The notes under the pieces are model-generated. The model searched no databases and had not been told where the DNA came from. It saw only the letters and a program-made list of their open reading frames with translations. The position numbers and the translations under genes were made by a program. Of a DNA stretch of 64,000 nucleotides, positions 35,028 through 43,547 are shown piece after piece; the first letter of the stretch is position 1, and each line of letters starts with the position of its first letter. The stretch covers positions 12,826 to 76,825 of the forward strand of contig CAZMNY010000042.1 in assembly GCA_964567745.1 (NCBI GenBank), written 5' to 3'. This DNA comes from CAZMNY01 sp964567745. GTDB taxonomy: Bacteria; Planctomycetota; Planctomycetia; Pirellulales; Pirellulaceae.

Positions 35028-36596
35028 ATGACACCAAGAACAGCACTAATCGGCTTGATCGCACTCGCCATACTTGCCACGAGCAACGGCGTCGCGAACG
35101 CTCAGAAATCGTGGGAGTACAGTCCGTACGACTTGCGGGTTTGGGTCGCCCTCGAACCGTCGCCGCGGCTCAGCGACGCCAACTTTGATGTCATTGCGAA
35201 GAATTTGAAGCGACGAGGCAAGATTGTCGGCAAGGCAGCCTGGAAAGTCCGGCCCAGCTTGGCGCCTCAGACAATCGCCAGCGACATTCTTTACTACATG
35301 GACGAGGTGACGCCCGAACAACTGATCGAGGCGGACTCGGCTGGGAAGGACGACGTGATTTCGGTTGCGGACAAAGTCTACCTGGCAGCGGTGACGGACG
35401 AGCGATTCCGTTTCCGCGTTGTCGTCCGCGAGTTGGACATGCATACCCGAATTTGGGGCAGGCAGTTTTCCGCCAACGTCGTCTCGCCCGACCGAATTGC
35501 CGATACCGTCACCAACTTGATGGTGCGGGCGTTTAATCCGGTGATTCGAATTGAGGAGATTATCGAAAAGAAGAAGGCGGTCGTCGCTCGACTGAGGTCG
35601 TCCGGCTTGCTCGTTGGCGATTCCATTTGTTCGATTGCCGATGGCGATGTCTTCCAGCCGGTGGTTCGGCGGAATGACCGACTTGGACAACCGCTCCGGG
35701 GCGGTATCGTCGTCCCGCCATGGACCGTCTGCCACATGCTTGGGTTTATGACCGAAAAGCAGTTCGAAGAGCTGACAAAGGAAGAGGAAGAGCCGGAGGA
35801 GGGCGAAGAAGAGAAGGCGGAGGAGACGCCCGAAGAGCCGACGGAAGAAGAGGAGGAAGCCGCGAATCAACTGACCTTGAACATTAAGCTTTGGCTTCAT
35901 GGCGGCCGCAGCAATCCGCTCGGTTTGCGAAAGGGATTGCGAACCCAACGCTACGGAGTGTTGATTCGACCCAACGGCGAGTCGACTCGGATTCTGCTGA
36001 AGTCCGACGTAATCGGCGCCGCTCACCCGCTGGTCGGTTACGATTTCTATGAAAAAGACCCGCACGACAAAAAAATCCCGGCGAAGCACCTGGGCAAATC
36101 CGATTGGCGCGGCGCCTTTGATGTCAAGCCTAACGGCTCACCGTTCCGCTTGATCTATGTTCGCAGCGGCGGAAAACTGATGGCGCGAATGCCGACAGTT
36201 CCCGGGCAACATCCCAGCGTTGTTGCTTTCATGAGAGACGACGACCGGCGACTTCAGGCGGAATCGTACGTCCGTTCGGTCGAGAGCGAGATCATGGACC
36301 AAGTCGTTCAACGCAAGTTGTTGGCGAGGGATTTTCAGAAGCGGCTCGACGCGGGCCGGACCGATGACGCCAAGACCGTGCTCGAGAGGTTTCAAGCTCT
36401 TCCCAAGCAGACCAACATGAAAGACCGACTCGACTCGCGCAAGGGTGAGATCATCGAAGTCGGCGTGGTCGATCCGCGAACGGAACGGTTGATCAAGCGG
36501 CTCTTTGGTCAGACCGAAAAACTGGTTGCCGAGCACATCGACCCAGCCACCTTGCTGAAATTGCAGCGAGCGCTCGAAGAGAAAAAAGGCAACTGA
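35028..36596 (+). CDS. Secreted acidic hypothetical protein of the ExbBD block
   Basis: A 522-residue exported protein. ATG 35028 starts a clear signal peptide (ALIGLIALAILATSNGVANA); GTG 35016 is another possible start. The N-terminal domain (about 25-190, KSWEYSPYDLRVWVAL, ELDMHTRIWGRQFSANVVS) is unlike any family I recognise. It is followed by a Glu-rich stretch (about residues 248-281), then a second globular part with YGVLIRPNGESTRILLKSDV. The C-terminal part from about 400 is helical. Last gene of the co-directional block 24341-36596, 92 bases after the solute-binding hybrid. Function unknown. Confidence 0.75.
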   Translation: MTPRTALIGLIALAILATSNGVANAQKSWEYSPYDLRVWVALEPSPRLSDANFDVIAKNLKRRGKIVGKAAWKVRPSLAPQTIASDILYYMDEVTPEQLIEADSAGKDDVISVADKVYLAAVTDERFRFRVVVRELDMHTRIWGRQFSANVVSPDRIADTVTNLMVRAFNPVIRIEEIIEKKKAVVARLRSSGLLVGDSICSIADGDVFQPVVRRNDRLGQPLRGGIVVPPWTVCHMLGFMTEKQFEELTKEEEEPEEGEEEKAEETPEEPTEEEEEAANQLTLNIKLWLHGGRSNPLGLRKGLRTQRYGVLIRPNGESTRILLKSDVIGAAHPLVGYDFYEKDPHDKKIPAKHLGKSDWRGAFDVKPNGSPFRLIYVRSGGKLMARMPTVPGQHPSVVAFMRDDDRRLQAESYVRSVESEIMDQVVQRKLLARDFQKRLDAGRTDDAKTVLERFQALPKQTNMKDRLDSRKGEIIEVGVVDPRTERLIKRLFGQTEKLVAEHIDPATLLKLQRALEEKKGN

Positions 36597-37043
36597 TCGG
36601 CGTTGCCTCGGCTGCATCAAAAGCCGCTTCTCCCACGACGCGCACGATGCGTGAGAGTCGGGGGCCAACGCGCGCATCTTAGTCCCCAGTTAGGTCATCG
36701 TCTCCACGCGGTTTGTCGCCGATCGAACTGCGGCTGGAGGCCTGGAAGCCCCAGATGCGCCTGAGATGGTTGCGTTGTGCGGGTTACATCTAAGCAACTC
36801 TGCTCGCGAAAGCAAGGATCGCACGCGGAGACGCTGAGGGCGCGAAGCAAGACGGAAAGACTTTTCGTCGAACTTAGGTGGCAGAGGCGCGGACGAGACC
36901 AAGATCTAACGCTCCTATCACCTTTGTCGTTCTTATTTTCACTTGCCGTTTCGCACTTGCACGCTTCGGACTCCGCCGCCCCCCCCCCCGACGCGTCAGG
37001 GAAACAGGCAACTCATCGGATGCGTAGCGATTGTTCTACTTGT
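36597..37043. other. Intergenic region between convergent genes, with 11-C run
   Basis: About 447 bases between convergently ending genes. Contents: a sequence GCGGAGACGCTGAGGGCGCG at about 36825-36844 of a type widely repeated in environmental genomes, and a homopolymer of eleven C at 36979-36989. Open frames here have no protein features. I see no clear terminator. Confidence 0.5.
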
Positions 37044-40000
37044 TCAATCTGCTTGCTCAATCAACGTATGCAGCTGATTCGCCGCCAAGTTCTTGAATTC
37101 CGACCATTGCCCATTCGGCCAGCGAATTCGGATGTCGGCATTTCGCCTCTTGTCGATTCCCAGGAGGAGGCGTCTTTCGCTGTGCGAGAAAAACCCGTCG
37201 CCGGCGCTGATTGTATAGACTCGTTTCGATGCTCCATCGAGGACTTCGATGCGGGTGCCAACTGCGTCTCGATTGGACTGAACGCCGACGAGTTCTAGCA
37301 CGAGCGCGTTGCCTTTTTCCGGGCACTCGTTGTCGAGCAATGCGACCGCGTCTTGTTGGTGCACGATCAGCAGATCGGTGTCATTGTCTCGGTTCCAGTC
37401 CCACTTCACGACGCCTCGTCCGAGTCGTTCGTTCTTGAAATACGCTCCAGCTTCGTCGCTGACATCTCGATATCGGCCACGCCCCGACTCGCGAAACAGC
37501 TGCGCTTGCATCTTCCAAGGATCGCCTCGATGGCGAAGATCGTCGATATGCCCGTTCGCGACGAACAACTCCCAGCGACCGTCGAGATCCAGATCGATCG
37601 CTTGGGCGCCGAATCCGAGCAATGGCAAAGTGGGGTCCGAGAGGCCGGTCGACTTGGTGGCGTCGCGAAACAACATATCACCGAGGTTGAGATACATCGT
37701 GTTCGATTCGCCATGAAAATTGGTGACGTAAATATCGAACAGCCCGTCGTAGTTGAAGTCGGCGCAGGCGAGTCCCATACCCGCTTCGGCTTCGCCGCGG
37801 TCGCTGACCGAAACGCCGGCGTCGCGCCCCTGACGCTTGAATTGAGGGCTGCCCGTCTTGGCGAGATTTTGAAATAGAAAATTGGGTTCGCCATCGTTGG
37901 CGATGTAGATGTCCAACCACCCGTCGTTGTCGTAGTCGGCGACGAGGGTGCCGAGTCCTTTGCCGTCGGGCGCGACGATGCCGGATTGCTTCGTGATGTC
38001 GGTGAAGCGACCGTCGCCGCGATTCCAGTACAGTCGGTCTTGTTCAGCACCGAAGTTGTGCGGGTCGCAAGTCGCGGCGCGACCATCTTCCGCATGGCAG
38101 ACCCGCAGCGAGTCGACATAGTTTGTCAGGTAGAGATCGAGCAGGCCGTCGCGGTCGAAGTCGGCAAGAGTGACGGCGGACGACCACTGCTCGCCCCCCA
38201 ACCCGGTCTCGTCCGTGATGTCTTCAAATGTCCCATCGCCGTTGTTCCGATAGAACACGTTGCGGCCAAAGTTGTTGACGAAGATGTCGGGGTCGCCATC
38301 ATTGTCGAAATCGGCCGACGTACATCCTTGTCCGTATTGATGATCGCCCAAACCGGCGGCCTCGGTGACGTCGACAAACTGGCCGTCACCCAAGTTTCGA
38401 AAGAGGCGATCGGTATGTTCGCGATTCGCGTCCTTGGCGGGCAATGGACATCCTTGAGCCAGGTACAAGTCGGGGAAGCCATCCATGTCATAGTCCAAAA
38501 CCGCAACCCCTCCGCCCATGCTTTCCACTAAGTACTTCAATCCCGATTGGCCGTTGAAGTAGCTAAACCGAACTCCAACCTCCTCCGCGACATCACGCAA
38601 CGCCAGTCGGCTTCGGCTAGGAGGCTTCGCGGGAAGATGATTTCGTTTCTTCAGGCTGACTCGAGTCTGGATCGACGAATTGGCGTTGGGCTGATTCGGT
38701 TCACTGGTCGAATCGGCGGGCCCGATAGACGGGCCATGTTGTTTCGTCGCCGACTGCTGAGAGGCAACGCGGCTGGCTTGTTGCATCGCGGCCAGCTTTT
38801 CTCCCGCGACGGATGGAATCGTCCTGCCAGGCCCTTCTCGCTGCACAGTCGACAAGGCGATTCGCACGTCGGCTTGCGTCTCGACGTTTGAGTTCATCGT
38901 CTGCGCCTGTTCGAACCACCAGAGTGCTTCCTCGCGGCGATTCAGTTTGGCCATTGTTCGAGCGACGGATTGCACGATCGGCAGGCGGAGCTTTGAGTCC
39001 TTCTTTCCGTGCAAGACGCGGCTCGCTTGACGCCGCATGAAATCCCCGAGTGCAGCGAGTTGATTCCATTTGTCCGCCTCGTCGCGGCGTCCGAGTCGCT
39101 GTAGCGAGGCGGCATAGCGGTTTTGGGCGGCCAGATCATTTGGCATGACATCGAGCAGCCGCCGATAAGCTTGCTCAGCGGTCTTCCAATCGGTCTGCTC
39201 GGTCGCGAAGCGTCCCAGGCTGCGCCAGTAGTGTTCACCCGCGGCTTGCAAATCGAGTTCCTGGCTGCCGAGCACTTCACCCGCTTCTTCGAATTCCAGC
39301 TGATTCATCAATGCGTCGGCTAATAGTCCGGCGGCGTCAGCGTGACGGGGGCGCCGTTTGAGCGTCGAGCGGAACAACTGTTCGGCCGCTTTGTGTCGCG
39401 AGTCGAACAGATAATAGCGTCCCAACGCGATATGACTTGGCAAGTCGTCCGGATTGGCGGCGACGGCCGAGGCGACTAGTTCTTGGCCCTTCTTTGCATC
39501 CGTGACGCCCGCCGCAATCGACTCGTGAAGAACCAATTCGTTAATCGTCCACGGCCGGAGCATGCGTATGCCTTGGAGCTGACGACGAACGTCAATGATG
39601 CGCATCTGCGCGACATAAAGCTGGACGAGCCGATCGCGAGGCAGAACGTACGTTGGGTTCAGGGCGACGGATCGTAGGAGTCCTTTTTCGCCATCAGCAA
39701 GGTCGTGGTCCTCCAAATGCAACGTCGCTTCAAGGTATCGCGCGGTTCCGCCTTGCCTTCTCTTGGGCGCCTCAGCAGGCAAGCTGCCGTGATCCGGAAC
39801 TCGCCGCCACAACTTACTTGCCAGTTCGCGATCGCCTTCGTCTCGGGCAATTTGGCCCAACACGAGAAGAGCTTGCCCGTTGTCCGGTTCGGCCTGAAGC
39901 ACTCGTGTGTAAAGTTGTTTCGCAGCGGCAATATCAGGCTTGGCGATCGCATCATTCGCTTGTTTCGTCCAAAGGGCCACCTGCTGCTCGGTCGTCAATT

Positions 40001-40091
40001 CCGTCTGCTCCGGCTCTGTCATCATGACGACCGTCGCCAAAATCAAAATGGTGGCGACCACGATGATTGTCGCCATTTGAAATCGAGTCAT
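37044..40091 (-). CDS. TPR plus FG-GAP/ASPIC-UnbV (CRTAC1-like) protein
   Basis: A 1015-residue envelope protein with an N-terminal hydrophobic segment (MATIIVVATILILATVVMM). Residues about 40-440 are TPR repeats (AAKQLYTRVLQAEPDNGQA, AEQAYRRLLDVMPNDLAAQ). Residues about 510-900 are FG-GAP/VCBS repeats with calcium-binding loops: DYDMDGFPD, DFDNDGDPD, DFDRDGLLD, DYDNDGWLD, DFNYDGLFD. The last 100 residues are an ASPIC/UnbV domain (VGTRIEVLDGASKRVYTISA, IRIRWPNGQWSEFKNL). Last of a three-gene minus-strand operon; its start overlaps the upstream stop by four bases. Calcium-binding propellers of this type bind surfaces or glycans. No enzyme activity is known. Confidence 0.92.
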   Translation of the reverse strand: MTRFQMATIIVVATILILATVVMMTEPEQTELTTEQQVALWTKQANDAIAKPDIAAAKQLYTRVLQAEPDNGQALLVLGQIARDEGDRELASKLWRRVPDHGSLPAEAPKRRQGGTARYLEATLHLEDHDLADGEKGLLRSVALNPTYVLPRDRLVQLYVAQMRIIDVRRQLQGIRMLRPWTINELVLHESIAAGVTDAKKGQELVASAVAANPDDLPSHIALGRYYLFDSRHKAAEQLFRSTLKRRPRHADAAGLLADALMNQLEFEEAGEVLGSQELDLQAAGEHYWRSLGRFATEQTDWKTAEQAYRRLLDVMPNDLAAQNRYAASLQRLGRRDEADKWNQLAALGDFMRRQASRVLHGKKDSKLRLPIVQSVARTMAKLNRREEALWWFEQAQTMNSNVETQADVRIALSTVQREGPGRTIPSVAGEKLAAMQQASRVASQQSATKQHGPSIGPADSTSEPNQPNANSSIQTRVSLKKRNHLPAKPPSRSRLALRDVAEEVGVRFSYFNGQSGLKYLVESMGGGVAVLDYDMDGFPDLYLAQGCPLPAKDANREHTDRLFRNLGDGQFVDVTEAAGLGDHQYGQGCTSADFDNDGDPDIFVNNFGRNVFYRNNGDGTFEDITDETGLGGEQWSSAVTLADFDRDGLLDLYLTNYVDSLRVCHAEDGRAATCDPHNFGAEQDRLYWNRGDGRFTDITKQSGIVAPDGKGLGTLVADYDNDGWLDIYIANDGEPNFLFQNLAKTGSPQFKRQGRDAGVSVSDRGEAEAGMGLACADFNYDGLFDIYVTNFHGESNTMYLNLGDMLFRDATKSTGLSDPTLPLLGFGAQAIDLDLDGRWELFVANGHIDDLRHRGDPWKMQAQLFRESGRGRYRDVSDEAGAYFKNERLGRGVVKWDWNRDNDTDLLIVHQQDAVALLDNECPEKGNALVLELVGVQSNRDAVGTRIEVLDGASKRVYTISAGDGFFSHSERRLLLGIDKRRNADIRIRWPNGQWSEFKNLAANQLHTLIEQAD

Positions 40092-41488
40092 CGTGACTCC
40101 TCAAAGCGGCTCGGCTCGGCTTTTCCGTTAGCGGCTTTTCCGTTAGCGGCTTTACCGCTCGGTGATTTGCGCTCTTCGATAGCGTGTAACTCCTGCTTGA
40201 CTCTTTTTAGGAAGCCTGCAGGGACCGGGTCGTGCGGGGCCAGGTCGACCGCGTTCTGTATGAATGTCTCGGCTTCTTCGGGGCGTTTGGCGGTCAACAG
40301 CGCCGCGCCCAAAGCCAGTTGGGCGGGAGGGAATTGCGGCGCGGCGGCAATGGCGTTGCGATATGATTCGATCGCCTCTTCGACTCGCCCACCGTTCTCA
40401 AGTAAAAGGCCAAGCGCGAAGTGTGCGTTGCCGTTAGTCGGTTGCTTCTCAATACAATCACGGTACTGCAGCTCGGCGAGACGCGTTTCCCCTACGGACT
40501 CGTGCACCGCCGCTAGAATCTCGTGACTCTCCGCCTCGTTCGGGAAATCCTCGATCGTTTCGCGCAGCAGTCGTTTCGCGCCATCTGGCTCGCGCATTTG
40601 TAAAAGGCATCGAGCCATGCCCAATCGAGCCCTCGCCCAATTGGGTTTTGCATTCAACAGTTTCAAAAACTGGCTTGCCGCCAACTCGAATTGACCGGAT
40701 AGATAAAGCTGATCAGCCGTTTGGGCCAAGCGCCGCGAATCGGATTCATACTGCTGCACTTCTTGGACTAACTTATCGGGCATCCGCCGAGCGTCATGAG
40801 GTAGCATGCTGGCTCGAAGATGCACCTGCATCGACTCGTCCAATTCGTTATTGATGCGAAGCTGTTTCGCGAGCAGCGAATTTGCCTGCCGGCTGCGAGG
40901 CGCCAACTCAACGGCTTGCCGAAGAACGATTTCAGCTCGCTCGCTGTCGCCGGCCTGCTCCGCCGTTTCAGCGATGCCAATCAACGGGTACGGCGACTTG
41001 GGAGCATATTCCATCGCCTTCGCAAACAGCCGCTCAGCGTCACTCGCACGATCCAATTGCAACAGCAACTCGGCATAGCGCATTAGCATCGGCGGGTAGT
41101 CCGATCGAGTCTGAAAGGCCAACTCGTACTGCTCGGCGGATAAACCCCAGTCCGTCTCCTCGAGAAGCACAGCCAGATAGTAGCGAAACTGGAATGATTC
41201 GGGATCGAGTTCAACGGCCGTTTCGAAACACTCCCGCGCTTGATCTTTTGCCAAATGGGCCCAATATCCCATACCTAGGCGGCCCCAGTTCTCTGCGGTC
41301 GGTCGTTTGGCGACCGCCTGCTCAAGTCCGTCAATGGTCTGAACAACCGACTTGGCCACGCCCTCCCGCTGAAACTCGGGCAGAGACGTGATTCGCGCGT
41401 CGCTGTTTGGCCTTAGCCCAAGGTAGGCGAGACCCAACGCGGCGGCGGTTGCCAGCAGAATGACGCCTGCGATCGGCATGCGTTTCAT
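40088..41488 (-). CDS. TPR-repeat protein, middle gene of CRTAC1-like operon
   Basis: A 466-residue protein with an N-terminal membrane anchor or signal (AGVILLATAAALGLAYLGL) followed almost entirely by TPR repeats: YWAHLAKDQARECFETAVEL, RASDAERLFAKAMEYAPKSP, SERAEIVLRQAVELAPRSRQ, VEEAIESYRNAIAAAPQFPP. It ends with a Lys/Ala tail built from repeated GKAANGKA. Both ends overlap neighbours by four bases (ATGA), so all three genes should be translated together. TPR arrays are protein-binding, so an adaptor between the two propeller proteins is a reasonable inference. Confidence 0.92.
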   Translation of the reverse strand: MKRMPIAGVILLATAAALGLAYLGLRPNSDARITSLPEFQREGVAKSVVQTIDGLEQAVAKRPTAENWGRLGMGYWAHLAKDQARECFETAVELDPESFQFRYYLAVLLEETDWGLSAEQYELAFQTRSDYPPMLMRYAELLLQLDRASDAERLFAKAMEYAPKSPYPLIGIAETAEQAGDSERAEIVLRQAVELAPRSRQANSLLAKQLRINNELDESMQVHLRASMLPHDARRMPDKLVQEVQQYESDSRRLAQTADQLYLSGQFELAASQFLKLLNAKPNWARARLGMARCLLQMREPDGAKRLLRETIEDFPNEAESHEILAAVHESVGETRLAELQYRDCIEKQPTNGNAHFALGLLLENGGRVEEAIESYRNAIAAAPQFPPAQLALGAALLTAKRPEEAETFIQNAVDLAPHDPVPAGFLKRVKQELHAIEERKSPSGKAANGKAANGKAEPSRFEESR

Positions 41489-43242
41489 CGAGTTGGCTCC
41501 GCTGTTTGAGTTGGGGCCGCCGGGCTCGTTGACGTCGCGTCTGTCGTTCGGCTCTCACCTTGACCTCGGCGAATCGTCACCAATCGGTCGACTTCTCCGT
41601 CAAGCTGAAAATCCTCCCAGCGACCATCGGGCCAGCGCACGCTGACTTTGTTGCACGTGGCGACGTTTCCCAAACCAAAATGCACGCGTGGATCGGATTG
41701 AGTCAGGTAGCTCGTGCAACGGTGCGATTCCCGCCAATCGGTTTCTTCGCCAAGCTGCAGCTCGACTCGAGCTCCCAAGATGGCGCGAGATTTGTCATCG
41801 ACTAGCCGCAGCATGAGCCAATGTCCACGCTTGGGGAATTCATTGCGCAGCAGTTGGACGGGCGCGTCCTCGTTGGTGACCACGATGTCGATGTCGCCGT
41901 CCCCATCCAGATCTCCCGCGGCCAGTGCACGCGACGTGTCAGTCTGCGCGGTGAAGTCGCCGCCCCAATGGTTGAGCAGTTTGTATGAATCCGAGCCTTG
42001 GCCCATGAAGAGCATGTTCGTCTCGGCATAGCGGCGCCAAAAACTTCCGACGTCATCCGCTTTGGTTGCGGCACTCCGTTTCACTCGGCCATTGGCGACG
42101 AGCACGTCGAGCAACCCATCGTGGTCCATGTCGGCTGCGACAACGCCGAATCCCGTTCGGCCCACGCTCGAAGCGCCGAGGCCGGTGCGAACGGAGCGGT
42201 CGGCAAATGAGCCGTCGATGTCGACGTATGCCGTGTTGGACTCGCCGCGAATGTGGGTCAACAACAAATCGGCTCGCCCGTCTCGATTCCAATCTCCCAA
42301 AGCAATGCCCATACTCGCCTCGGGACGTCCAACTCCATTGACAGCCAAGCCCCATAATTCGGCTTCGTCGACAAACCGTCCGTCGTCACTTTGAAGCCAG
42401 AGTCGATTTGCTTTCATGTCGTTCGCAACAAACAAATCGATGCGACCATCGTCATTGAAATCGCGGCAGATTAATCCCAGGCCCGGTCCGCGAGCCGTCG
42501 CTAGGCCGAGGCGGACGGTGGCATCCTCAAACCGGACCTCGCCCGCCGTCGACTGGTTCAAATAGACTTTGTCCACGAGGCCAGGAAGGCTCTCGGGACC
42601 GCAGAAATCGGCTCGGCCGGAACCGTCGTCACAGCGATTGGCGGCATGGTATTGCAGGTAATTGACGACGATCAGATCGGGGCGACCGTCGGCGTTGAGA
42701 TCTCGACAGGCCGACGCGGTGGACCAGAGTGGATTGTCGACGCCAGACGATTCAGTGATGTCGGCGAATTTTGCGGCGCCATCATTGCGAAACACATGAT
42801 CTGACTCGTAGCAAGTGACGTACAAATCGAGATCGCCATCGTCGTCAAAATCGCCAACGCAGGCGCCCGTCGCGTAACCGCAATCTTCCAGTCCGCTTCC
42901 CGCCGTCGCATCCGAAAAATCGCCCTGCTCATTGAGCCACAGGCGGTTGCCGCGATTCCCTGCGAGAAAGAGGTCGAGATCGCCGTCTTGGTCAAAGTCC
43001 GCTAGCGTGGCGCCATTGCCCATGATGTCGGGCATGAAATAGTTTTCGGCATCGCGTGATTCTGGAAGAAACGCGTCGGCTGCAGGCTGTTGTTGTACGA
43101 GGAAAGCCCGTTGTTCTTTTACCTCGCCGAGTCGTGAACTGACCGTCATGTCACTGCCAGCACCGCAGCCAGCCGCAGTCAGCAGGCAAGCGAGCACGCC
43201 AAATGCCAGCGCAGCCCTTATGGGACCCGAAAACAATCGCAC
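41485..43242 (-). CDS. FG-GAP/ASPIC-UnbV (CRTAC1-like) lipoprotein
   Basis: First gene of the coupled trio, about 585 residues from GTG 43242; ATG 43347 would add 35 Arg-rich residues before the signal and seems less likely. A lipoprotein signal is visible (LAFGVLACLLTAAGC). The body is FG-GAP repeats with calcium loops DFDQDGDLD, DFDDDGDLD, DLNADGRPD, DFNDDGRID, DWNRDGRAD, DMDHDGLLD and DLDGDGDID, followed by an ASPIC/UnbV domain (ILGARVELQLGEE, VSVRWPDGRWEDFQLDG) and a Thr/Pro tail. Expected location is the periplasmic face of a membrane. It shares domains with the third gene but lacks the TPR part. Confidence 0.88.
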   Translation of the reverse strand: MRLFSGPIRAALAFGVLACLLTAAGCGAGSDMTVSSRLGEVKEQRAFLVQQQPAADAFLPESRDAENYFMPDIMGNGATLADFDQDGDLDLFLAGNRGNRLWLNEQGDFSDATAGSGLEDCGYATGACVGDFDDDGDLDLYVTCYESDHVFRNDGAAKFADITESSGVDNPLWSTASACRDLNADGRPDLIVVNYLQYHAANRCDDGSGRADFCGPESLPGLVDKVYLNQSTAGEVRFEDATVRLGLATARGPGLGLICRDFNDDGRIDLFVANDMKANRLWLQSDDGRFVDEAELWGLAVNGVGRPEASMGIALGDWNRDGRADLLLTHIRGESNTAYVDIDGSFADRSVRTGLGASSVGRTGFGVVAADMDHDGLLDVLVANGRVKRSAATKADDVGSFWRRYAETNMLFMGQGSDSYKLLNHWGGDFTAQTDTSRALAAGDLDGDGDIDIVVTNEDAPVQLLRNEFPKRGHWLMLRLVDDKSRAILGARVELQLGEETDWRESHRCTSYLTQSDPRVHFGLGNVATCNKVSVRWPDGRWEDFQLDGEVDRLVTIRRGQGESRTTDATSTSPAAPTQTAEPTR

Positions 43243-43383
43243 TCGTCGCGATCTTGACTCGCGCGGCGAGTTTCGGCTGGGAATACGTAGGTGAAACAAC
43301 TCCCCTTGCCCTTGTCTTGAAGAAATTGGTACAAGCCTCCGCCCCATCAGCGGACCATTGCCAAAATATCACTCACGAATGCA

Positions 43384-43491
43384 CTAGTGCTGTGTTACAG
43401 CTTGGAATTGGGATCGACAATTCGTTTGGTCAACGCCCGCCACGGCGAATCGGGTGCGCCACCCTAAAACTAAGGCGTAACGCAGCACTAG
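43384..43491 (-). repeat. MITE-like element A, copy 2 (inverted, 108 bp)
   Basis: Reverse-complement copy of 6029-6136 with 106 of 108 identical positions, bounded by CTAG on both sides (43384-43387 and 43488-43491) and by the palindrome GCACTAGTGC at both ends. It sits between the start of the CRTAC1-like lipoprotein gene and the divergent outer-membrane protein gene, so it may affect both promoters. Confidence 0.9.
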
Positions 43492-43547
43492 TGCGCGACG
43501 CCCGCAGGTGTCGCAGCATGCGCGGCACGAACGACGGCGGCATACTC

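Noticed and set aside
35046..36089. 347-aa minus-strand frame opposite the acidic secreted protein
   Set aside because: Rich in Arg, Leu and Phe runs that mirror the Glu/Lys stretch on the other strand; no domain, no ribosome-binding site, and the plus-strand gene has a signal peptide.
36777..37298. 173-aa plus frame at the end of the convergent region
   Set aside because: Opens in a repeat-type intergenic sequence and continues as a shadow of the TPR/CRTAC1 gene.
43203..43547. Extension of the DUF481-like gene upstream to 43203
   Set aside because: It would run through the MITE-like element; the signal peptide starts at ATG 43548.
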